Shown: in pieces, positions 56,947 through 64,000 of the stretch
How positions within the stretch are numbered: position 1 is the first letter of the stretch
Layout of the letters: every line of letters begins with the position of its first letter
Translations under genes and position numbers: made by a program
Notes under the pieces: model-generated
Seen by the model: the letters and a program-made list of their open reading frames with translations, nothing else
What the model was told of the DNA's origin: nothing
Database searches by the model: none
DNA from: Cellulophaga algicola DSM 14237
GTDB lineage: Bacteria; Bacteroidota; Bacteroidia; Flavobacteriales; Flavobacteriaceae
Length of the DNA: 64,000 bases
Assembly (NCBI RefSeq): GCF_000186265.1
Contig: NC_014934.1
Span: 4,774,001 to 4,838,000, forward strand
Direction of reading: 5' to 3'

Positions 56947-56985
56947 CATGTTTAAATAGTTAAACTTTAGAACTATTTAAACATG
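56947..56985 (-). terminator. Strong intercistronic hairpin between porin and antiporter genes
   Basis: CATGTTTAAATAGTT (56947-56961) pairs perfectly over 15 bp with 56971-56985, loop nine bases; outer CTAATA/TATTAG can extend it. No T-run follows, so it may set relative mRNA levels within the operon rather than end it. Confidence 0.45.
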
Positions 56986-57050
56986 TATTAGTTCATCGTT
57001 GAGTTTAGGTCTTTCCACATTGTAGTATTATTATAATACCTGTAAGAATT

Positions 57051-58232
57051 TTATAAAAATTTCAGTGGTGCTATAAAACCAACCATTACCTGCCCAGTAG
57101 AAGAATCGTTTAAATCATACGTCGTCTTAGCTGTGTTGGAGTATTTATAATCCCTTCCTATATATGAGGCGAAAAATTTTAGGTTTAATTGTTTAAAGGG
57201 ATAAAATTCCAAGGTTGGAATTACCCCCCATGCTGTGCGTATATGATCATTACTAACGGCTGTGTCTAAGTTGCCTTTCCAATAAGAATCACTTACCATA
57301 CCTATTACTGTGACATTCCATTTTGGAGCAAAGTTGTATTGCACCCGTAGCCAATGTTCAATATAGTCCGTTTTTAACGCTGTATTTGGTAAGTAACTTT
57401 CCGGGATTAAACCTGAAACTACGCCAAGTCTATCAAGGTCATCTTTCATATATTTAAAATCATATTGAATCAATACTTTTTTTAGGTTTAATTGATTACC
57501 CAAAGCGATGTACTGCACTTGTTTTTCACTAGCTTCAGTGATTAGGGAATAACTCCAAAACGTAGAGAGTAATCCTTTTGCAAAACTCCCCCTCCAGTTA
57601 CCAACAAAAGCAGCAGGAAATTTTGCAGCTTCAATATCTGGAGCATTGTCATATAATTCATCAAAAGTCTTTGTTCTAGCATTCAGCACTTGGAATGTAA
57701 ATTGTTGTTCTTTAGGTGCATTCCAGGTGAACTGTGCTCCTGTTAAAAAATTATCTGCATTTTCAACAATATCATTATATTCATAGATATCGATAGGATT
57801 CATATCAAATTCATACCCTCCATAATCGGCACACATTTTACCAAAAGCTAAACTAAATTTGTCTGATAAATTAATCCCCACGAAAATCATATCCACTGAA
57901 TGATCTACATTATCTACAGATTGAACTGTAGGAGTTCTTGTGTATCTATCACGAAACCGAAAAAATACGGTATTATCTAAGACCATGCCTTTTACTTCAA
58001 GGCGAAATTGATTCATAGCAAAATTACTACCCGTGTAATCACCATCTTGAAAATTGCTGTTGTTCGCGTATTGCATATTCGCAATAACATTTACATTTTG
58101 TAAAATTTTCGCCTTATCAACTGATATTATTGGCTTAGCGCGATTAATTAAACTATCGGATTGTTTATGCAACTGCGCATTCGTATGGATAGCAAAAAAC
58201 ATAAGTACGCCTAATAATATAATTTTTTTCAT
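57051..58232 (-). CDS. Porin, phosphate-selective porin O/P-like family
   Basis: A 393-residue outer-membrane beta-barrel with a clean signal peptide from ATG 58232 (MKKIILLGVLMFFAIHTNAQ). The longer open frame has no signal at its start. Alternating aromatic/polar strands and a C-terminal aromatic-rich end (IAPLKFL) fit a porin. It lies 25 bp after the asparaginase gene, so it may admit amino acids such as asparagine or aspartate rather than phosphate. Confidence 0.78.
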   Translation of the reverse strand: MKKIILLGVLMFFAIHTNAQLHKQSDSLINRAKPIISVDKAKILQNVNVIANMQYANNSNFQDGDYTGSNFAMNQFRLEVKGMVLDNTVFFRFRDRYTRTPTVQSVDNVDHSVDMIFVGINLSDKFSLAFGKMCADYGGYEFDMNPIDIYEYNDIVENADNFLTGAQFTWNAPKEQQFTFQVLNARTKTFDELYDNAPDIEAAKFPAAFVGNWRGSFAKGLLSTFWSYSLITEASEKQVQYIALGNQLNLKKVLIQYDFKYMKDDLDRLGVVSGLIPESYLPNTALKTDYIEHWLRVQYNFAPKWNVTVIGMVSDSYWKGNLDTAVSNDHIRTAWGVIPTLEFYPFKQLNLKFFASYIGRDYKYSNTAKTTYDLNDSSTGQVMVGFIAPLKFL

Positions 58233-58257
58233 AATATTATAATTTAAATTGGTTGTT

Positions 58258-59316
58258 TTAATATTTGAAAAAATAATTCTGTAACGTTTCTTTTTCTTTA
58301 GACTGTGTAAGACCAAGCATTAATAATATTCTTGCTTTTTGTGGGTTAAGATCATCACCTACTATGGAGCCAATCTTTTTGTCATCAGTTTCATCATTCA
58401 AAATAACTCTTCCCGTTGGTACTCTTGAAGCTCGGCATACAGCGACTCCTTTATTTGTCGCCTTCATTACTGCGGCAGTATTTATTTCATTAAGATTTCC
58501 ATCTCCTAATCCTGCAGTGACAATACCATCAACTTCTGCTTTTACATAGGCATTTATAGCCACATCTGATACATCTGCAAATAATAGAACGACAGCAACA
58601 TTTGGAAGTTTATCCAATTTGGTAACATCAAAGGGTGTGTTTTTATTTGCAGCTCTTAATTCTGTAGTATAATATCTTACCGTTTCACCAAGTACTTGTC
58701 CCATTGGTCCTGTATTCGGTGCTGTGAAAGCATCTACATGTGTTGTATTTGTTTTTACTACTTCCCTTGCATCTAAAATACTACCATTAAAAACAACCAT
58801 AACACCCTTTTCTTTAGAAAGAGGATCTGCAGCTACCTGAACTGCATTGTATAAATTTTTTGGACCATCTGAGCTCATGGCAGTACCAGCACGCATTGAA
58901 CCTGTTAGTATAACAGGATTACTATATCGGTTAGTGAGGCTCAAAAAATAGGCTGTTTCTTCCATAGTATCCGTACCATGAGTGATGACAATACCATCTG
59001 CTTCATCATTTTTAAAAATTTCATCAATACGTTTAGCTAACTTTAACCAAATGGCAACAGTCATATCTTGGCTACCTATATTTGATACTTGTTCAGCAGA
59101 GAGTGTCGCTAATTTATCAATTCCTGGAACTGCATCTATCATGTCGTTGATAGGTGTTACGCCAGCTTGATAACCCGCAGCGTTAGGAGAAGTGCCTTTT
59201 CCTGCAATAGTACCGCCTGTAGCGAGTATTTTAATACGTGGAAGTTGCTGTGCAAATAAATTGCTACTAATAAATGCCATTAAAAGTAATGCGAACATTT
59301 TTTTAACTTTTTTCAT
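58258..59316 (-). CDS. ansB: Type II (periplasmic) L-asparaginase
   Basis: A 352-residue enzyme hydrolysing asparagine to aspartate and ammonia. It has an N-terminal signal peptide (ending SSNLFAQ), the first catalytic Thr in ATGGTIAGKG and the second motif HGTDTMEETA. Signal plus length fits the periplasmic type. It heads the run ansB-porin-aspT-decarboxylase, so it supplies aspartate to the antiporter. Confidence 0.95.
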   Translation of the reverse strand: MKKVKKMFALLLMAFISSNLFAQQLPRIKILATGGTIAGKGTSPNAAGYQAGVTPINDMIDAVPGIDKLATLSAEQVSNIGSQDMTVAIWLKLAKRIDEIFKNDEADGIVITHGTDTMEETAYFLSLTNRYSNPVILTGSMRAGTAMSSDGPKNLYNAVQVAADPLSKEKGVMVVFNGSILDAREVVKTNTTHVDAFTAPNTGPMGQVLGETVRYYTTELRAANKNTPFDVTKLDKLPNVAVVLLFADVSDVAINAYVKAEVDGIVTAGLGDGNLNEINTAAVMKATNKGVAVCRASRVPTGRVILNDETDDKKIGSIVGDDLNPQKARILLMLGLTQSKEKETLQNYFFKY

Positions 59317-60392
59317 TTTTACTTTTTTAAAATATTATTCAATTATTTGATAATTAAATCTTGAATACTATTTAAGAATAATAGTATCTAGCCTAATTAT
59401 CGGATTAATCAGACTAATGCGAATAGCCACTATTATTAATAAATAAATATATCCAAAGATTTCTATGACAAAATTATCCCTATAGAGAAGTAAAGAGCAT
59501 GATCTACATCAGTCTTAAAAAAATGGCTTAATTAAGTATTTAATTTGTTATTTATTAGTGGCGAAGTCAAATTATATTTTTTCCATTTATTCTTTCGAAC
59601 CTTCTGTTTCACAAGTCTTTAAATAGCTACAAAGAATTCTTATTTAACCTAAAAGGAAATAATTAATGCCCCAATCTTACTAATTGGATGTAATAAAATT
59701 GGGAAAACTTTATAGTTTAACGATTACTTTACCAACCGTTCTTCCTTTTTCAACTTCGGTATGAGCAGCTGCCATTCTTTAGTATTTGAACACCTCTACA
59801 TCTTACAAGCATAAAAACTATAGTGAAAAGCTGAATATTCTTTGATGTACTCAGGTTACATCTTCATAAAATTCAATATTTTCAACGGATACAGTTTATT
59901 TCGATTGAAAATTTACCATCTTGATACTAGTATTGTTTTAGCAATTTGCCAAAAGAGCCAAGAAAAATTTAAAAATTGCTTTTTCTAATACTGGTTGTTA
60001 GTTAAATGTAGATTATTATTAAATTTCAGGTATAAAATTCAGATACTGCTTTAAGTCAACAATCGCAGTAAAACCGCCTTATAGACTCAAATTATATTAC
60101 TAACACTTGGTTCAATTAATGTAATCATTGGCTCTTGAACACCCGTATCAATACTTTTTACAACCGATATAATTTTTTTTGATTGGATAATTCTACCTTA
60201 GATTTTTTTACTTTGCTGTAAATGTCTTTTCAGTTTTATGTGAAGTAACTACTACCAATCTCACAATTATTCCTGAGCATAACAATGTACTCATATTTGT
60301 TTTTATTTTTTTGAAGCAAAGTTGCTGTATTAATACAGCTATTTAATAACACAAAAAAACCCTTCATAGTAAATTCATCCAAATTAGGGAAC
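59317..60392. other. Gene-poor interval with decayed coding sequence
   Basis: Over 1 kb without an intact gene. It holds an inverted repeat near ansB (ATACTATT/AATAGTAT, 59365-59387), the C-terminal remnant of an oxidoreductase (59710-59775), and around 60019-60160 short minus-strand frames with stops between them that may be further remnants. A 60-codon frame at 60236-60418 looks spurious. Confidence 0.5.
59710..59775 (-). pseudogene. C-terminal remnant of a zinc-type/quinone oxidoreductase gene
   Basis: The minus strand encodes MAAAHTEVEKGRTVGKVIVKL then a stop, which matches the C-terminal end of medium-chain NADPH:quinone/alcohol dehydrogenases (AH..E.G...GK.V). An in-frame stop lies just upstream and the rest of the gene is missing, so this is a relic. 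Confidence 0.6.
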
Positions 60393-60662
60393 CTAAATTT
60401 TAAGTTTAGGTTTAACAAAATAATGTTCTCGCTTTTTTGTTTTATACAGGGTTAAAGTTGCCATAACAGACCAAATTAAATTAGAAACAAATGAAGGCAA
60501 AGCATCATAGTAATAACAATTAATTGCAATTAAAAGCGCACCAAAAAGATTCAAGTACTTTGCGTAGTTAACATACTTATTATTCTCTACAAGTGTTAGT
60601 CCATAAGCTAGCACTAAAAAGCCAGAACCTGACCATCCTAATACATCAATTAATAATTTCAT
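60393..60662 (-). CDS. Small membrane protein, CBU_0592-like
   Basis: An 89-residue protein with three hydrophobic segments, starting LIDVLGWSGSGFLVLAYGLTL and including YLNLFGALLIAINCYYY and SNLIWSVMATLTLY. The pattern resembles the small CBU_0592-type membrane proteins. Function unknown. It is downstream of the AraC gene on the same strand but separated by 117 bp. Confidence 0.7.
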   Translation of the reverse strand: MKLLIDVLGWSGSGFLVLAYGLTLVENNKYVNYAKYLNLFGALLIAINCYYYDALPSFVSNLIWSVMATLTLYKTKKREHYFVKPKLKI

Positions 60663-60779
60663 CTCGTCAAATTTGTTTAATTTATTGGGGTTAAATTATA
60701 CCGCAAATTTGCGCTAAGAGAGTTAAACGTTTATGATAAAAAAGCTACTTAAAATGGTATTTTTACGCCCGATGTAAAA

Positions 60780-61673
60780 TTAATTTCCAAACTTATTTCT
60801 AAATTCTATTGGCGTTGTTGTTTGGTGTTTTTTAAAATATTTTACAAAATTAGTCGGCTCTTCAAATCCAAGGGTGTACCCTATTTCTTTTACACTATCT
60901 GCTGTATGCACCAATAAGCGTTTAGCCTCTAGAATAACTCGGGCATCAATCATTTGTTTGGGAGTAACATCCATAACCTTTAAAGTGGCATTGTTTAAAC
61001 GTTTTTGAGTAACATTTAATTGATCGGTATACTTGGTAACCGATTTCTGAAAATGAAATTGCTTATCTAACAGGTTTCTAAACTTAATTACGCAATCTAA
61101 ATCTGATCCTTTGCTTATAATAGCACTATGCTGATTTTGCCTTTCTCTTTCTGAAAATAACAGCAAATTTTTAAGGTGATTTCTAAGAATATCTGACTGA
61201 TAAATATCTGTAACCTTACTTAACTCCGTTGCTATAAAACGAAATAAATTATTAAAAAGAGATGTTCGTTCCTGAATTTGAATTGTAGAAATCGCATACA
61301 AATCATTGAACAGCATACTGCTTCTTAAAAAACGAGTGTCTTCTTCTGTTTTGCAAAAAAAGTTATCCGTAAATAAAAGAATTTCACCTTCTATTTGTAC
61401 TGTTTCATCAAAACACTGAATACTATTTTTATCTACAAATAAAAGTGTATTTGGTTGTATTTTAATGAGATTAAAATCTACCATATGTTTTGAAATTCCT
61501 TTTTTGAACCATATAATTTGATAGAAATCTGTTCTTTGCGGCTTAATTAAATCCTTGCGGAAATCTTTATATAAAGTCGCTAAGCTTTTAATTTCAAACT
61601 CATGAGGAAGACCTTCCTTAAACACGTATTTTTCTATATCCTGATTCACCCTAAAAAAAATTATCGGTTCCAA
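60780..61673 (-). CDS. AraC-family transcriptional regulator
   Basis: A 297-residue regulator with an N-terminal cupin-like sensing region (about 35-120) and a C-terminal double HTH (about 195-290; LNVTQKRLNNATLKVMDVTPKQMI and VKEIGYTLGFEEPTNFVKYFKKHQTTTPIEFR). It is adjacent to the hydroxyproline epimerase-like gene and may regulate it, though no operator was identified. Confidence 0.9.
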   Translation of the reverse strand: MEPIIFFRVNQDIEKYVFKEGLPHEFEIKSLATLYKDFRKDLIKPQRTDFYQIIWFKKGISKHMVDFNLIKIQPNTLLFVDKNSIQCFDETVQIEGEILLFTDNFFCKTEEDTRFLRSSMLFNDLYAISTIQIQERTSLFNNLFRFIATELSKVTDIYQSDILRNHLKNLLLFSERERQNQHSAIISKGSDLDCVIKFRNLLDKQFHFQKSVTKYTDQLNVTQKRLNNATLKVMDVTPKQMIDARVILEAKRLLVHTADSVKEIGYTLGFEEPTNFVKYFKKHQTTTPIEFRNKFGN

Positions 61674-61847
61674 GCTACGGCATTTATAAGAACTACACCT
61701 CTTAGCCCCGAATTTTAAGCGCTAAAATTAATAATCGCACTCTTTTCAATTTTAAATTGAACGCAAAAACTCTCTTATCAAAAACAGCAACTACATTATG
61801 CAATTATAAGAAGTAAAAAATTAAAATTGAAAGAAATAAGATGTTTC

Positions 61848-62855
61848 TTACAGCACTTGAAACCCGTGTGCATAGGGGTCGTCGTCATCTATAAGAATAG
61901 TATTATACCCGTATATTTTTGCCCAACCTTGTATACTTGGAATGATAGCTTTCTTACCCTCAAGCGTGGTTTCCTCTTCTATTCTACCTATAAACTGAGA
62001 GCCAATATAACTTTCATGAATAAATTTTTCTCCTTTATTTAATTTTCCTTTAGCATGCCATTGTGCCATTCGGGCAGAAGTTCCGGTACCACACGGGGAT
62101 CTATCAATAGCTTTATCTCCGTAAAATACGGCATTACGTGCAGTAGCTTCTGAAGAAATAGTATTTCCTGTCCATAAAACATGACTTACATCTCTAATCG
62201 TTTTATCTTCGGGGTGAATAAATAAATTTGGATATTTTTTATTAATTTTAGATCTAATTTCTTGACTAAACTGCACTAGTTTACCCGCTGAAAAATCTTG
62301 AATTCCCTTAAAATTTTCCTGTGGATCTATAATTGCATAGAAATTACCTCCATAAGAAACATCAAAAGTTAGTTCTCCTAAGCCTGTACAGTCTATAGTT
62401 AAGTTTGTTTCTGCTAAATAAGATTTTACATTCGTAAGCTTTACCCAATCTACTTTATTTCCTGTCTGTTGGTATTCAATTAATACTAAACCAGCGGGAG
62501 TTTCCATTCGCACATGACCTGGTATTTTAGGGCTAATCAATCCTTCTTCTATCCCTATAGTTATTGCTCCTATGGTGCCATGCCCACACATAGGTAAACA
62601 ACCGCTAGTTTCTATAAACAAAATTCCAAAGTCATTTGCAGGATTAGAAGGTGCATAAAAAATACTTCCACTCATCATATCATGACCTCGAGGTTCAAAC
62701 ATTAACCCCTTCCTAATCCAATCAAATTCGGATAAAAAATGCTGCCGTTTCTGACTCATATTTTCGCCTATCAAATTAGGTCCTCCTCCTGCTACCACAC
62801 GTACAGGATTCCCGCAGGTATGTGCATCCACACAAAAAAAAGTTTTACTAGCCAT
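61848..62855 (-). CDS. 4-hydroxyproline 2-epimerase / proline racemase family enzyme
   Basis: A 335-residue cytoplasmic enzyme with both catalytic Cys of the racemase/epimerase group: Cys90 in PMCGHGTIG and Cys255 in DRSPCGTGTS. Dehydratase relatives have Thr at the second position, so epimerase or racemase activity is favoured. Hydroxyproline epimerisation is the commonest role in such gene settings, but substrate choice cannot be read with certainty. Confidence 0.85.
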   Translation of the reverse strand: MASKTFFCVDAHTCGNPVRVVAGGGPNLIGENMSQKRQHFLSEFDWIRKGLMFEPRGHDMMSGSIFYAPSNPANDFGILFIETSGCLPMCGHGTIGAITIGIEEGLISPKIPGHVRMETPAGLVLIEYQQTGNKVDWVKLTNVKSYLAETNLTIDCTGLGELTFDVSYGGNFYAIIDPQENFKGIQDFSAGKLVQFSQEIRSKINKKYPNLFIHPEDKTIRDVSHVLWTGNTISSEATARNAVFYGDKAIDRSPCGTGTSARMAQWHAKGKLNKGEKFIHESYIGSQFIGRIEEETTLEGKKAIIPSIQGWAKIYGYNTILIDDDDPYAHGFQVL

Positions 62856-63011
62856 AGTATATCAATAAATAGTTTTAATGCTCTTTCAACAAACAATTTA
62901 CGATTAAACCTTCATTCTGCTTTTCACTACCATAGATTTTTTGTTTGATTACTCAAAAGTTCATTGTTTTCATTATTTTTGAAAAGACTAATTATTTAAT
63001 TGAGCACCAAA

Positions 63012-64000
63012 ATGAAAAAAATAGCATTTGTTGTGACCTTACTAGCCATGGCTTGTAATTCTTCACAGAAAACCGTTTCTGAGACGACAACAGAAACAAT
63101 CGCTACAATGAACCCGAAACCTTTTGCGGAAACTATTACGGAAGCAGAGTTAAAAGATCATTTGTACATCTATGCCTCTGATGAGTTTGAAGGCAGAGAA
63201 ACTGGCAAGCCAGGACAGAAAAAAGCTGTGGCATATCTTGAAGAACAATATAAGAAAATGGGAATCCCTGCAGCACAGGCCGATGGAAACTATTTTCAAA
63301 ACGTACCATTAACAGTAAGTAAACTTCCTGAAGGCACTATTACAATTAACGGCAAAACGTACAAGAATGGAGAAGGTCTTTTAACATTCACTTCTGCTGA
63401 AGGAAATTATAGTGAACTTGCTTATGCTGGTTTTGGTATTGAAGACGAAAAATATTCCGATTATAGCACTATTGATGTTACAGATAAAATAGTTTTGATA
63501 AAAGCGGGTGAACCTATGAATGCGGATGGAACCTATGTCATTTCTGGCAGTGCCGAAAAATCTGTTTGGAGCAACCTATCTGAATCCGTAGCTAAAAGGT
63601 TTGAAGCTGCCCAGGCTAAAGGAGCTAAAGGCGTTTTATATTTTGATGAAAACAATTTTGCACGTTTTGAGAGTCGTTTTGACTACATGAAAAAGAATGA
63701 CAGCGGAAGAATGGAAATTAAAGAAGATAACTCAGATACTTTCTTTAACTTTTTTATTAATGAAAATATCGCAAATGCCATCTTACCAAACATCAAATCT
63801 GAAAATAAAGCGAAAATCGTTCCTTCTAAAATAGACTTAGCTATTAAAAGTTCTGATGAGGACATAAATTCTGAAAATGTTGTTGCTATTTTAAAAGGTT
63901 CTGAGAAGCCCAATGAATACGTCATTATATCTTCACACTTAGACCATATTGGTGTTACAAAAGACGGTGAAATAAATAATGGAGCTGATGATGATGGCTC
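63012..64000 (+). CDS. M28-family metallopeptidase, truncated by the window end
   Basis: An open frame from ATG 63012 runs to the window edge without a stop. It encodes a lipoprotein (LAMACNSS), an N-terminal segment LYIYASDEFEGRETGKPGQKKAV typical of secreted M28 aminopeptidase-like proteins, a PA-like insert, and near the end SHLDHIG and NGADDDG, which carry the first zinc ligands (His and Asp). It would hydrolyse peptides outside the cytoplasm. The rest lies beyond the window. Confidence 0.88.
   Translation, partial: MKKIAFVVTLLAMACNSSQKTVSETTTETIATMNPKPFAETITEAELKDHLYIYASDEFEGRETGKPGQKKAVAYLEEQYKKMGIPAAQADGNYFQNVPLTVSKLPEGTITINGKTYKNGEGLLTFTSAEGNYSELAYAGFGIEDEKYSDYSTIDVTDKIVLIKAGEPMNADGTYVISGSAEKSVWSNLSESVAKRFEAAQAKGAKGVLYFDENNFARFESRFDYMKKNDSGRMEIKEDNSDTFFNFFINENIANAILPNIKSENKAKIVPSKIDLAIKSSDEDINSENVVAILKGSEKPNEYVIISSHLDHIGVTKDGEINNGADDDG

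Noticed and set aside
60019-60160. Short minus-strand peptides separated by stops
   Set aside because: They may be relics of one gene, but the fragments are too short to assign to any family.
60236-60418. 60-codon minus-strand frame
   Set aside because: It overlaps the start of decayed sequence and the end of the membrane protein gene, with low-complexity composition and no recognisable features.
1-64000. CRISPR arrays, tRNA or rRNA genes, insertion sequences, prophage
   Set aside because: No regularly spaced repeats, cloverleaf or rRNA-like segments, transposase or phage genes were recognised on either strand.

Overview
This is an AT-rich chromosomal segment from a member of the Bacteroidota, almost certainly a marine, alginate-degrading Flavobacteriaceae. 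The evidence is the SusC/SusD pair, several TonB-dependent receptors with carboxypeptidase-regulatory N-domains, a FecR/ECF-sigma system, TAnnTTTG-type -7 promoter boxes, weak Shine-Dalgarno usage and a full alginate locus. The genus cannot be fixed from the sequence alone. No rRNA, tRNA, CRISPR array, prophage or insertion sequence was recognised.

Layout: 0-10 kb is mostly housekeeping (XRE regulator, small lipoprotein, fatty acid hydroxylase-like protein, mscL, parC, parE, EamA exporter, ychF). 10-18 kb is a cell-surface-signalling locus: ECF sigma, FecR anti-sigma, a receptor with an STN signalling domain, and a paralogous receptor without it. 18-22 kb holds a ferredoxin, a LuxC-like acyl-CoA reductase, serC and a serA-like gene. 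22-26 kb has small conserved Bacteroidota proteins and a probable metal-related TonB receptor preceded by a small His-rich secreted protein.

26.3-46.7 kb is the alginate utilisation locus. PL7, PL6 and PL17 lyases, SusC/SusD and two PKD lipoproteins take polymer to unsaturated uronate. An MFS carrier, a KdgF-like cupin, an SDR (DEH reductase) and KDG kinase carry it to KDPG. A phosphofructokinase with pyrophosphate-type signature residues is co-transcribed with the kinase. A KDPG aldolase is not in the window. Two regulators have readable operators: a FadR-type GntR protein (TTGGTTNACCAA sites at the promoters of susC, PL6 and gntR) and a LacI-type protein (TTAATCGATTAA sites between kdgK and lacI).

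46.9-53.3 kb is a respiratory block: a Crp/Fnr regulator, a rhodanese, a sulfite-dehydrogenase-like molybdoenzyme with its cytochrome c, a second fatty acid hydroxylase-like protein, and cydAB. Three promoters here share one geometry: GTAAC-N4-GTTAC, exactly 22 bp, then TAnTTTTA. One of them reads into a leader ending in an intrinsic terminator just before the rhodanese gene, which makes it a candidate regulated small RNA. 53.5-59.3 kb is an asparagine/aspartate module (periplasmic asparaginase, porin, aspartate:alanine antiporter, aspartate decarboxylase). It is followed by about 1 kb of decayed sequence, a small membrane protein, an AraC regulator, a 4-hydroxyproline epimerase-like enzyme and the start of an M28 peptidase cut by the window edge.
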